Part shown: piece by piece, positions 31,874 through 40,181 of the stretch
How positions within the stretch are numbered: the stretch's first letter is position 1
Layout of the letters: each line of letters begins with the position of its first letter
Assembly: GCA_902799045.1 (NCBI GenBank)
Contig: CADBZH010000011.1
Span: 54,434-118,433, forward strand
DNA: 64,000 bases
Direction of reading: 5' to 3'
DNA from: an uncultured Eubacteriales bacterium
Lineage (GTDB): Bacteria; Bacillota; Clostridia; Christensenellales; Aristaeellaceae
The notes under the pieces: generated by a model
Database searches by the model: none
The model's input: only the letters and a program-made list of their open reading frames with translations
What the model was told of the DNA's origin: nothing
Translations under genes and position numbers: made by a program

Positions 31874-34165
31874 ATGTCACTGCCCGGAAAACTCTGCATC
31901 GGCATCCTGGAGGAGGACAACCCCCTCAAGGCCTATTTCCGCTTCAAGCCGCTTCTGGTGGCTGAAGGCGGCCGCTATGTCCCCTATGCCGAGCCTCAAA
32001 GCTACCCCGAAGACGGCTGCATCCGCATCGTTCCGGACAAAAACGAATCCTTCCGGTTCAAGGCGCGTATGCGCCAGATGGGCCTGTTCTGCGCGGTCGA
32101 TCTGCGCGCACACCCCGACGACAACGACAAGATCCGTCCCAACAAAAACTATCGCGAGGGCTCTCAGGAGCAAAACGCCTTCATTCTGTATTCCGACGTG
32201 ATCCACGAGCCCGCGCCGGAGACCATCTTTGAAATCCTTCCGGAGGCCGAGCCCGGCGTCCCGCGTCCCCGCCCCCGCACCGCCGCGGTGCTCCTCCAGG
32301 GCGAAGCCCTGAACCCGGAGCGCTTCGAGTGGACCGCCGATCCCGAGACCGGCGAGCGCTGCACGCTGCACCCCACCGGCAAGCGCGTCGAGCCGGGCGC
32401 CGTGCAGGTCTTCGACCTTCCCGGCTTTGGCGGGGAAACCATCTCCTTCGCCATCGCGCTCCCCGCCGAGGCTCCCGCAGGCCCCGCCGAAAAGCCCGCC
32501 GCGCCCGAAGCGTCGCCAAGGGCAAGCGTCCCCGCCGCGACGGAGCCCGTGCCCCAGGCGGTCGAAAAGCCCGCGGAGCCGCGGCCCCGGCAGGCCGAGG
32601 TTCCCGACAAGCCCTGGATCCACCGCGACCACAGCATGCAGCCCGCGCCGGTGGACCCCCGCCTGTCGCCCACCCAGCGCAGCCTCGCTGCCCAGAGCGG
32701 CATGAACCCGCGCCGGGGCCGCAGCCTGCAGGAGCTGATCGACGAAAAGTGGCAGCAGTCCCGCCTCGGCCAGCTGGGCCAGCCCGTCGCGCCGATCCAA
32801 ACCGGCGCGCCCGTATCCAGCCCCGTTGAAAACGCCGTGGAGGCCGTGCGCGACGTCTGGAACCAGCCCCAGCTGCGCCAGGACCTGCTCCAGTCTCTCG
32901 GCGGTATCGAGGAATTCGGCGCCTCCCTGGAGGAATGCCGCGAGGCCGCCCGGAAGCTGGACATCGAGCGCCACCTGGAAAGCCTGGAGGCCCGCCGCCT
33001 GGCCCTGCTGGGCGAGCTGGATCACCTCACCCTCCAGCACGCCGAAACCCGCGAAGCCCTCATGCGCCAGCTGAGCGAGCGCGCCACCGGCGAACTGGCC
33101 GACGCCCTCGCCCGCACCCAGAGCGCCCGCGCCGAGCAGAAAAAGTATGAGCAGCTGGCCGACGAGGCCCGCGCCGCCGCCCGGGACGCCCGCCGCGCCG
33201 TGGATGACCTCACCAACGAAGAGCTGGAGCGCCGCCTCAGCGACTTCGTCCTCAACCAGCGCATGGTCGAGCGTCTCGCCCTCCTCCGTGGCGAGGCCGA
33301 GCCACTGCCCGCCGCGCCCGAATTTGAAAGCACCGACCTGAACGGCCTGGCCCGGCGGCTCGAGGCCCGCTTCGCGGCCGAGGGGCTCCCCCTCGGGCAC
33401 GAGGCCGCCCTCAACCTCTGCGCCTGCGCCGCCATCGGCCCCGCGCTGATCCTCAGCGGCCCCGTGGGCTGTGGCAAGACCACCGCCGCCCGCCTGCTGG
33501 CGGACGCCCTCGGTCTCGCCGCCGTCGATCGCTGCGCCGAATTCCCCTCCGGAAAGGGCTCGCTGGAGGGCGACGCCCGCCTCGCCGCGCTGGACGCCCT
33601 GCCGGACGCCCCGGCGCTGCTGATCCTCGACGACGCGAATCTCTCCCCCGCCGCCGACCCGCTCCGCGGCCTCGACGCGCTGAACCGGCCCCAGTGGCGA
33701 CTGTGCCTCACGGTGCAGGACGACGCCTGCCCGCTCCGCGCCCACGCCCTGGATCGCGGCTTCACCGTCCGCCTCTCGCCCGACGCGAGCGCTCCCTGGA
33801 GGCCTCGGCGCAAAGCGGCCGCGGTGCCGCAGCCGCCGGTCGTCCTCTCACTCGATATCCCGGAGAGCCCGCTGCCTACCGCCGCGGAGGACCGCGTCCA
33901 GGCCCTGCGCGAGGCCCTCGCCCGCGCGAACGCCGCGCCCTCCCCGCGCGCGCTGGACGCCGCCTGGCGCTATTGTGCGCTGATGCTAAGCGCGCTGCCC
34001 GACGCCGATCCCCTTCACATCGTGGATCTCGCCGTCGCCCAGCGCCTGCTGCCGCCGCTGCTCGCCGGCGCTCCCCTTGACGCGCTCCGCCAGCTGCCCG
34101 CGCTGCTCGACGGTCTCCCCCTCAGCCGCGCCCTTCTGCGCGCCCCCCTCCCGATCCAGCTCTAG
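31874..34165 (+). CDS. Large AAA+ P-loop protein with coiled coil, unknown family
   Basis: 763 residues. Residues 1-200 form a charged, beta-like domain beginning MSLPGKLCIGILEEDNPLKA that I do not recognise. Residues 200-290 are Pro/Ala-rich. About 350-470 is a long coiled coil rich in E/A/R. About 500-640 is an AAA+ module: Walker A GPVGCGKTT near 529, Walker B LLILDDANL near 583, and HALDRGFTVRLSP, which resembles the LxxRALDRxF motif of the McrB/MoxR-like clade. A helical C-terminus follows. It has GGAGG before the ATG and its own promoter. Its place beside the phage repressor suggests a particle, defence or housekeeping role; none is shown. Confidence 0.8.
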   Translation: MSLPGKLCIGILEEDNPLKAYFRFKPLLVAEGGRYVPYAEPQSYPEDGCIRIVPDKNESFRFKARMRQMGLFCAVDLRAHPDDNDKIRPNKNYREGSQEQNAFILYSDVIHEPAPETIFEILPEAEPGVPRPRPRTAAVLLQGEALNPERFEWTADPETGERCTLHPTGKRVEPGAVQVFDLPGFGGETISFAIALPAEAPAGPAEKPAAPEASPRASVPAATEPVPQAVEKPAEPRPRQAEVPDKPWIHRDHSMQPAPVDPRLSPTQRSLAAQSGMNPRRGRSLQELIDEKWQQSRLGQLGQPVAPIQTGAPVSSPVENAVEAVRDVWNQPQLRQDLLQSLGGIEEFGASLEECREAARKLDIERHLESLEARRLALLGELDHLTLQHAETREALMRQLSERATGELADALARTQSARAEQKKYEQLADEARAAARDARRAVDDLTNEELERRLSDFVLNQRMVERLALLRGEAEPLPAAPEFESTDLNGLARRLEARFAAEGLPLGHEAALNLCACAAIGPALILSGPVGCGKTTAARLLADALGLAAVDRCAEFPSGKGSLEGDARLAALDALPDAPALLILDDANLSPAADPLRGLDALNRPQWRLCLTVQDDACPLRAHALDRGFTVRLSPDASAPWRPRRKAAAVPQPPVVLSLDIPESPLPTAAEDRVQALREALARANAAPSPRALDAAWRYCALMLSALPDADPLHIVDLAVAQRLLPPLLAGAPLDALRQLPALLDGLPLSRALLRAPLPIQL

Positions 34166-34340
34166 GTAGCCGCTGATTTATTCCCGCACCGATTCTGCGG
34201 CGCCTTTTCCGGCATCTGTCTCTTGCAAATTTCTCGATTTACCTCCAGTAAACCATCGAAATCTGCAAGGCCACCTGCCGAAAAATGCACTCGCAGCCTC
34301 GATGCTCGAATTAATCATCGTCTACCTAACCGCCCGCCCA

Positions 34341-34392
34341 GCCTTCCCCTCTGGGGAAGGTGTCCCGAAGGGGCGGATGAGGTCGCCTCCCC
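34341..34392. repeat. Dispersed palindromic repeat, type A short
   Basis: GCCTTCCCCTCTGGGGAAGG, TGTCCCGAAGGG, GCGGATGAGGTCGCCTCCCC, in the 294-base gap between the AAA+ and LCP genes. The rest of that gap shows no gene. Confidence 0.78.
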
Positions 34393-34459
34393 GCCTCCCC
34401 CCGTACGGCCACCATTGCGCCGCCCGCCCCTCCAAAAACCAAAGAAAGCACACTCCGCC

Positions 34460-35443
34460 ATGTACTACGAAGAACCCTACCGCAAACGCAACTCCCGCCG
34501 CCAGCGCCGCAGACGCGGTCCCGGCGGCTGCCTTATGGCACTGATCCTCCGCCTGCTGGCGCTGATTCTGCTGCTGGCGATCCTCGGCGTGGGCCTCCTC
34601 TATGCCCTGCCGGTCTCGCTGTTCGCCGTGGAGCCCGAAAACGCCGACCTATCCCTCGCCACCGACCTCCCGGCCACCCGCGCCAACATCCTCCTGCTCG
34701 GGCTGGACATGGCCCGGGAGAACAGCCAGCGCAGCGACGCCGTGCTCATCGCCTCCCTCGGCTATGGCGAGCTCCGCCTCACCAGCGTCCTGCGGGACAC
34801 CCTCGTGAATATCCCCGGCCACGGCGCCGGCAAGCTGAACGCGGCCTACGCCCACGGCGGGCCGGAGCTGGTCATGCGCACCCTCAACGAAAACTTCGGC
34901 CTCAATATCATGCACTATGTCGCCGTGGATTTCACCGCCCTCGTGAACCTGGTGGACGCCCTCGGCGGCGTGGAAGTGAACGTCACCGAAGCGGAGATGG
35001 GCCGCATCAACCAGAACCTCGACGCCGCTCGCGCCCGGTTCGAGGCCATGGGCTACAGCGCCCCGGCCCTCACCCAATGCGGCGAGGCCACCCACCTGAA
35101 CGGCGTCCAGGCCCTCTATTACGCCCGCATCCGCAAGCTGGACAGCGATTTCATGCGCGCCGCGCGACAGCGCGCCCTCCTGGAGGCCATGCTCAGGAAG
35201 CTCAAAGGCAACCTCTGGAACCCCGCGCTGCTCTGGCGCCTGGGCCAGGCGATCCTGAGCGCCGCGAAGACCAACATGTCCCCCATCCAGCTGCTCTCCC
35301 TCGGCGAAAAGGCCCTCCTGGCGGGCACGCCCAAGACCAACCGCCTCCCCGTCGACGGCAGCTATACCGACGACGGCGCCAGCCTCACGATCACCGATCC
35401 CCGCATGAACATCGACGCCTTCCGCGCCTTCGCCTACGAATAA
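34460..35443 (+). CDS. LytR-CpsA-Psr (LCP) family cell-wall polymer ligase
   Basis: Attaches undecaprenyl-linked glycopolymers to peptidoglycan on the outer face of the membrane. 327 residues: a very basic cytosolic start (YRKRNSRRQRRRRGPGG), one membrane helix at about 28-50, then the LCP domain with NILLLGLDMARENSQRSDAV, SVLRDTLVNIPGHG (catalytic Arg region), KLNAAYAHGG and FTALVNLVDALGGVEV. The ATG at 34460 has only a weak AAAGAAAG site; an upstream frame beginning at 34223 reads repeat sequence and was rejected. It stands alone. Confidence 0.88.
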   Translation: MYYEEPYRKRNSRRQRRRRGPGGCLMALILRLLALILLLAILGVGLLYALPVSLFAVEPENADLSLATDLPATRANILLLGLDMARENSQRSDAVLIASLGYGELRLTSVLRDTLVNIPGHGAGKLNAAYAHGGPELVMRTLNENFGLNIMHYVAVDFTALVNLVDALGGVEVNVTEAEMGRINQNLDAARARFEAMGYSAPALTQCGEATHLNGVQALYYARIRKLDSDFMRAARQRALLEAMLRKLKGNLWNPALLWRLGQAILSAAKTNMSPIQLLSLGEKALLAGTPKTNRLPVDGSYTDDGASLTITDPRMNIDAFRAFAYE

Positions 35444-35504
35444 TTCCCTCAGCCCGCAGGGCCGCCGTTGCGGCGCCCGTCCAAATGGAACCCGGATCGC
35501 CGCG

Positions 35505-35774
35505 TCTCTTCGCTCCTCGCAATGACGTGATTCGATGCCGCTTCGCACTTCGTCATTGCGAGGAGAACCCGAAGGGTTCGACGTGGCAATCTGGTCTCTT
35601 CGCTCCTCGCAATGTCGTGATTCGATGCCGCTTCGCACTTCGTCATTGCGAGGAGAACCCGAAGGGTTCGACGTGGCAATCTGGTCTCTTCGCTCCTCGC
35701 AATGACGTGATTCGATGCCGCTTCGCGCTTCGTCATTGCGAGGAGAACCCGAAGGGTTCGACGTGGCAATCTGG
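35505..35774. repeat. Three tandem 90-bp copies of the CATTGCGAGGAG repeat
   Basis: Units start at 35505, 35595 and 35685 with TCTCTTCGCTCCTCGC and are almost identical (single-base changes such as AATGACG/AATGTCG). Each contains an inverted pair CTCCTCGCAATGACG/CGTCATTGCGAGGAG and GTTCGACGTGGCAATCTGG. The same family forms the palindrome at 3164-3318. The region reads open on the minus strand, but the predicted peptide is only the repeat translated. Confidence 0.88.
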
Positions 35775-35843
35775 TCTCTTCCTCACTTGCGACGCATGCA
35801 ATCCCCCTCCGCAGGAGCATTCCGTACGCCAACCCACCCCATC

Positions 35844-35890
35844 GCCTTCCCCTCTGGGGAAGGTGCCCCGTAGGGGCGGATGAGGTCCCC
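35844..35890. repeat. Dispersed palindromic repeat, type A short
   Basis: GCCTTCCCCTCTGGGGAAGG, TGCCCCGTAGGGGC, GGATGAGGTCCCC. Together with the tandem array and the terminator it accounts for the 530-base gap between the LCP and DUF308 genes. Confidence 0.78.
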
Positions 35891-35916
35891 CGTCCCCCGC
35901 CCTCCCGTGCGCGCAA

Positions 35917-35955
35917 AAAGCCCTTCGCGGTCCGCATCGACCCGCGAAGGGCTTT
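35917..35955 (-). terminator. Terminator of the DUF308 gene
   Basis: AAAGCCCTTCGCGG (35917-35930) pairs with CCGCGAAGGGCTTT (35942-35955). On the minus strand the stem runs into TTTTTG. It may serve both facing transcripts. Confidence 0.85.
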
Positions 35956-35974
35956 CTTCCTTCCAGTCCCGAAA

Positions 35975-36523
35975 TTATCTTCCCATCTTCCTGTACCGGC
36001 TCTCGATCCACAGATTCGACACGCCGTTGTACACGAACACGCCGCCGATCACCATCACGGCCACCTCCATGGCGCTAAACGCGAACACCACCAGGAACAG
36101 CCCCAGCACGATCGTCAGCACGGCCATCACCAGGCTGCTCGTCCAGCTGCCGTTGCCCACGTTCCTCAGCTCCAGCGCCTGGGCCAGGTTGATCACGCCG
36201 TTGATCAGTATGGCAATGCCGATCAGCTTCGGCAGCAGCGTGATGATCCCCTTCGGCGCGATCAGCACTACCAATCCCGCCACCAGGCACACCATGGCCA
36301 CGCCCAGCGTGCCGTAGCCCGCGTTCACCTTGTGCCGGTCCCGATACCACGACAGCGCCGAGATCCCCGCGCCCACCAGCAGCGCGATGCCCAGGATCTG
36401 CGCCGCCAGCGTCAGCGTCTTTCCGGGCCAGATGAACAGCGCCAATCCCAGCACCACCATCACGATCGACAGCAGCATGTTGTTCTTGCCAAGCTTTTCA
36501 AATCTTTCCTTCAGCTTTCCCAT
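35975..36523 (-). CDS. DUF308 family membrane protein
   Basis: 182 residues with about six membrane helices arranged as repeated pairs (LLSIVMVVLGLALFIWPG, LGVAMVCLVAGLVVLIAPKG, LVMAVLTIVLGLFLVVF), the HdeD/DUF308 pattern with W/P-G turns after alternate helices. The N-terminus is basic (MGKLKERFEKLGKN). Function is unknown; HdeD itself is linked to acid resistance in enterobacteria, which should not be assumed here. It lies downstream of polyphosphate kinase on the same strand and has a strong terminator after it. Confidence 0.82.
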   Translation of the reverse strand: MGKLKERFEKLGKNNMLLSIVMVVLGLALFIWPGKTLTLAAQILGIALLVGAGISALSWYRDRHKVNAGYGTLGVAMVCLVAGLVVLIAPKGIITLLPKLIGIAILINGVINLAQALELRNVGNGSWTSSLVMAVLTIVLGLFLVVFAFSAMEVAVMVIGGVFVYNGVSNLWIESRYRKMGR

Positions 36524-36572
36524 GATAACCGTCCTTTCCCGCCCTCCGGGTCTTTCCGGAAGGGCACTCCCT

Positions 36573-38753
36573 CTACTGTCTGAAGCTCCACCACCGCCGG
36601 ATGCGCTTGTGCAGCGTCTCCCGGGTCGCCTGCGACTTCGCGAATTCGATCGGGTGGCTCATGTACCAGGCCTGCACGTCGATCGGCTCCGCCTCACCGG
36701 GCGTCAGCCGCGTGTACACGCCGTCGCTGTGCTGCCGCCAGGCGCGGGTGTTGTCCGCCAGCAGCAGGTTCAGGTATTCCTCCAGGAACTGCTTGATCTC
36801 CGGCGAGCGCACCGGCCCGCCCACCTCCACGCGGCGATCCTGGTTGCGGGTCATGAAGTCCGCCGACGAGAGATACAGCTTCATCTCCAATCCCTCGCCG
36901 AAGGCATAGATGCGGCTGTGCTCCAGGAAGCGGCCCACCACCGAAGTCACGGTGATGTTCTCGGTCCTGCCGGGCACGCCGGGCACGATGCAGCAGATGC
37001 CGCGAATGATCAGGTCGATCCGCACCCCCGCGCAGCTGGCCTCACTCAGCTTGTCGATCAGCTGCCGGTCGGTCACGGAGTTCGCCTTGATGCGGATTCG
37101 CCCGTCCGCGCCGCGGGCGATCTGCTCGTCGATCATCTCCATGATCCGGTTCTTCATCGCGAACGGGGCCACCAACAGCTTCTGGTATTCCCCGGCGCTG
37201 TTGCCGATCAGCATGTTCTCGAAGAAGTTCACGGCGTCCCGGGTGATCACCGGGTCGGCCGTCATCATGCAGAAGTCGGTGTAGAGCGTCGAGGTCTTCT
37301 CGTTGTAGTTGCCGGTGCCGATCTGGGCGATGTAGCCCAGCCCCCCGCGCTCCCGCCGGGTGATCAGGCACAGCTTGGCGTGGCACTTCAAATTCTCCGG
37401 CCCGTAGATGATCCGGCAGCCCGCCTCCTCCAGCTCCATCGTCCAGTCGATGTTGTTCTGCTCGTCAAAGCGCGCCCGCAGCTCCATCAGCACGGTCACT
37501 TCCTTGCCGTTCTCCGCCGCGGCGCAAAGCGCCTTGGCGATGGCCGAGTTCCGCGCCAGCCGATAGATCGTGATCTTGATGGACAGCACGTCCGGGTCCT
37601 TCGCGCTCTGGCGCAGCAGATCCAGGAAGGGCTGCATGCTCTGGTAGGGATAGAACAGCAGCACGTCCCGCTGCGCCACCTGCTCCCAGATCGGCTTGTC
37701 GGCGATCAGGTAATCCGGATACACCGGCGTGTGCGGCGCGTTGAACAGCTCCTTCGGCGCCTTCTCGATCTGGTCGACGTAGTCCAGCTTCAGGGGGCTC
37801 GAGCCGCTGAACACCCGCTCCGCGTCCAGCTTCAGGAAGTCCGAAAGCCGCTTCGCCAGCCGCGGAGCCTTGCCCTCCAGCTCCAGGCGCACCGGCGCCA
37901 GCCTGTCCCGCTTCTTCAGCAGCGTGCGCATGTAATTCAGGAAGTCCGGGTTTTCCTCGTCGTAATGCTCCTCGCTCAGGCTGATGTCCGCGTTTCGCGT
38001 GATGGAGATGATCGCCTGCTCGCCCACGTCGTAGATCTTGAAGATCTTCTTCATGTGGGCGGCGATCACGTTCTCGGTCCGTATGTAGCGCACGTCTCCG
38101 CCGGGCAGCATGATCACCCGCGGCAGCGTCTGGGGCACGTCCACGATGCCCAGCACCGCGGGCTGCTTGCTTCCGCCCTTTTCCTTGTCCTTCTCCTTGT
38201 CCCTTTCCTTCTCCTTGCCTCCGGCGGGCTTCGCGCTCAGCGTCAGAAGCGCCGCGGCATAGAGCGCCTTGTTCTTCAAATGGGGAAAGGGATGGCTTCG
38301 GTCGATCACCTGCGGGGACAGCAGCGGCCGGATGTTCTCCTTGTAGTAATCCTGCACATAGGCCTTCTGGCTGCTGGTCAGCCCCTCATAGGTCGCCTCG
38401 GTCACGCCGGCGTTGTCCAGCTGGCCCATCAGCTCGCGATAGATCGCGTCCCGGCGCTCCACCAGCGGCCGCACCGCCGCGCAGATGGCGCTCACCTGCT
38501 CCCTGGGCGTCATGCCGCTCTTGTTGTCGGTCTCGTCCGGAGCCAGCATGTCCATGTCGATCAGGCTGCCCACGCGCACCATGAAGAACTCGTCCAGGTT
38601 GCTGGTGAAGATCGACACGAACCGCATCCGCTCCATCAGCGGCACGGCGGGGTCCACGGCCTGCGCCAGCACCCGCTCGTTGAATCTCAGCCAGCTCAGC
38701 TCCCGGTTCTGCGTGTAACTCATGTCCCGCTTCGCAATCGGCGCGTTTTCCAC
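36573..38753 (-). CDS. ppk1: Polyphosphate kinase 1
   Basis: Builds and degrades polyphosphate from ATP at the membrane. 726 residues in the four-domain PPK1 layout. The N-terminal part has NRELSWLRFNERVLAQA. The first catalytic histidine is in LKCHAKLCLITRR and the second in GRFLEHSRIYAFG, both in expected context. YIAQIGTGNYNEKTS and RDQNRELS-like family segments are present, and the middle holds a Lys/Glu-rich loop (GGKEKERDKEKDKEKGG). The GTG at 38753 follows GGGAGG at eight bases and is preferred over the ATG at 38723. A promoter TTGGAA-17-TATAAT precedes it. Confidence 0.94.
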   Translation of the reverse strand: MENAPIAKRDMSYTQNRELSWLRFNERVLAQAVDPAVPLMERMRFVSIFTSNLDEFFMVRVGSLIDMDMLAPDETDNKSGMTPREQVSAICAAVRPLVERRDAIYRELMGQLDNAGVTEATYEGLTSSQKAYVQDYYKENIRPLLSPQVIDRSHPFPHLKNKALYAAALLTLSAKPAGGKEKERDKEKDKEKGGSKQPAVLGIVDVPQTLPRVIMLPGGDVRYIRTENVIAAHMKKIFKIYDVGEQAIISITRNADISLSEEHYDEENPDFLNYMRTLLKKRDRLAPVRLELEGKAPRLAKRLSDFLKLDAERVFSGSSPLKLDYVDQIEKAPKELFNAPHTPVYPDYLIADKPIWEQVAQRDVLLFYPYQSMQPFLDLLRQSAKDPDVLSIKITIYRLARNSAIAKALCAAAENGKEVTVLMELRARFDEQNNIDWTMELEEAGCRIIYGPENLKCHAKLCLITRRERGGLGYIAQIGTGNYNEKTSTLYTDFCMMTADPVITRDAVNFFENMLIGNSAGEYQKLLVAPFAMKNRIMEMIDEQIARGADGRIRIKANSVTDRQLIDKLSEASCAGVRIDLIIRGICCIVPGVPGRTENITVTSVVGRFLEHSRIYAFGEGLEMKLYLSSADFMTRNQDRRVEVGGPVRSPEIKQFLEEYLNLLLADNTRAWRQHSDGVYTRLTPGEAEPIDVQAWYMSHPIEFAKSQATRETLHKRIRRWWSFRQ

Positions 38754-38803
38754 TTCGGTAACCTCCCGCCCCGTCAAAGGGCATGTTTTCCTACGTTACT
38801 TTC

Positions 38804-38832
38804 ATTATACCAGACCGCCGCGCATTTTCCAA
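38804..38832 (-). promoter_or_regulatory. ppk1 promoter
   Basis: Minus strand: TTGGAA (38827-38832), 17 bases, TATAAT (38804-38809), with TGG just before the -10 (extended -10). It lies about 50 bases from the GTG start. Confidence 0.8.
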
Positions 38833-38897
38833 CCGGCAAACCCGTAAAAAACATCGACACAATTGTGCGATTGCGTCGATTTTCCTCCCTTCGGGGC

Positions 38898-38926
38898 TTG
38901 CCACGTTCTGCAAAATGCGCTATAAT
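38898..38926 (+). promoter_or_regulatory. Promoter of the first phosphofructokinase gene
   Basis: TTGCCA (38898-38903), 17 bases, TATAAT (38921-38926), about 60 bases before the ATG at 38988. Confidence 0.82.
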
Positions 38927-38987
38927 ACGTTAAAGGAATGTTTCCGTTTTAACGAGAGCATAAACAAACAGAAAGAGGTGTCACCCC

Positions 38988-40036
38988 ATGATTCGCATCG
39001 GTATGTTGACTTCCGGCGGCGATTGCCAGGCCCTGAACGCGGCCATGCGCGGCGTCGCGAAGACCCTCTTCAACTCCAAGGAAGAGGTCGAAATCTACGG
39101 CTTCCTGAATGGCTATCAGGGCCTCATTCACGGGCGCTTCCGCCTGCTCACCTACGGTGATTTCTCCGGCATCCTCACCAAGGGCGGCACCTTCCTCGGC
39201 TCCAGCCGCACCCCGTTCAAAACCATCGAGGTCATCGAAGAGGACGGCATCGACAAGGTGGCCGCCATGAAGCAGACCTACTATAAGCTCCAGCTGGACT
39301 GCCTGGTCATCCTCGGCGGCAACGGCACCCACAAGACGGCCAACCTGCTCAGCGAGCAGGGCCTGAACGTGGTCACCCTGCCCAAGACCATCGACAACGA
39401 CCTCTGGGGCACGGACATGACCTTCGGCTTCCAGTCCGCCGTGGATATCGCCACCGACTGCATCGACATGATCCACACCACCGCCGCCTCCCACGGCCGC
39501 ATCTTCATCGTGGAGATCATGGGCCACAAGGTGGGCTGGCTGCCGCGGACATCATCCTGATCCCCGAGATCCCCTACGACATCGACAAGATCGCCGAGAA
39601 GATCAAGGAGCGCCACGATCGCGGCGCCTCCTTCACCATCCTGGCCGTGGCCGAGGGCGCGATTTCCAAGAAGGACGCGAAGCTGTCCAAGAAGGAGTAC
39701 GCCAAGAAGCTGGAGGAGTCCCCCTATCCGTCGGTCTCCTATGAGATCGCCGCGAAGCTGACCAAGAAGACCGGCTACGACGTGCGCGTCACCGTTCCCG
39801 GCCACACCCAGCGCGGCGGCGCGCCCTGCCCCTACGATCGCGTCTTCGCCAGCCGCCTCGGCTCCGAGGCCGGCAAGCTGATCCTCAAGAAGGAATACGG
39901 CTTCATGGTCGGCTACAAGAATCGCGAGATCGTCAAGGTCCCCCTCAAGGACGTGGCCGGCAAGCTCAAGATGGTCGACCCCGACGCCTCCATCATCAAG
40001 GAAGCCAAGATGCTCGGCATCAGCTTCGGCGACTGA
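38988..40036 (+). pseudogene. pfk: 6-phosphofructokinase, frame broken by a short deletion
   Basis: Phosphorylates fructose 6-phosphate. It begins MIRIGMLTSGGDCQALNAAM after AAGAGGTG and has GGNGTHKTANLLSEQG (nucleotide loop) and the catalytic PKTIDNDLWGTD, then GHKVGWL. At about 39540 the frame breaks: coding resumes at 39545 in another frame as ADIILIPEIPYDIDKIAEK and runs to the stop at 40034-40036 (GISFGD). Family members have about nine residues (TLxAGIAGG) between WL and ADI; two bases remain, so about 25 are missing. The GGNGT loop suggests the PFK subgroup common in Clostridia; whether the phosphate donor is ATP or pyrophosphate is unclear. A second, intact PFK lies at 56974. Confidence 0.88.
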
Positions 40037-40054
40037 TCCTCCTCCATCTCCAGA

Positions 40055-40076
40055 GAGCCGCCTCCCCGGGCGGCTC
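40055..40076 (+). terminator. Hairpin after phosphofructokinase gene
   Basis: GAGCCGCC (40055-40062) pairs with GGCGGCTC (40069-40076), 18 bases beyond the stop, but no T run follows, so termination efficiency is uncertain. Confidence 0.5.
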
Positions 40077-40094
40077 CAAAATCAAATGGAACGA

Positions 40095-40152
40095 GGGGAC
40101 GGTTCCTTATCTCACATTCAACGCATCAAAAATGAGATGAGGAACCGTCCCC
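40095..40152. repeat. REP-like inverted repeat with GGGGACGGTTCC arms
   Basis: Arms 40095-40114 and 40133-40152 (GGGGACGGTTCCTTATCTCA and complement, one mismatch) surround an 18-base loop. The AGGAACCGTCCCC end is known from REP-type repeats mobilised by TnpA-REP (RAYT) transposases; no such transposase gene is in the window. Confidence 0.78.
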
Positions 40153-40181
40153 CCTTATCTCACCCCAAGGGAGGTACCCCC

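Noticed and set aside
35505-35774. Tandem repeats as a possible CRISPR array
   Set aside because: Units are contiguous 90-bp copies without unique spacers, palindromic inside, and no cas gene is present.
35449-35937. 162-residue minus-strand frame with peptide repeats
   Set aside because: Only the translated non-coding repeats; no ribosome-binding site or homologous character.
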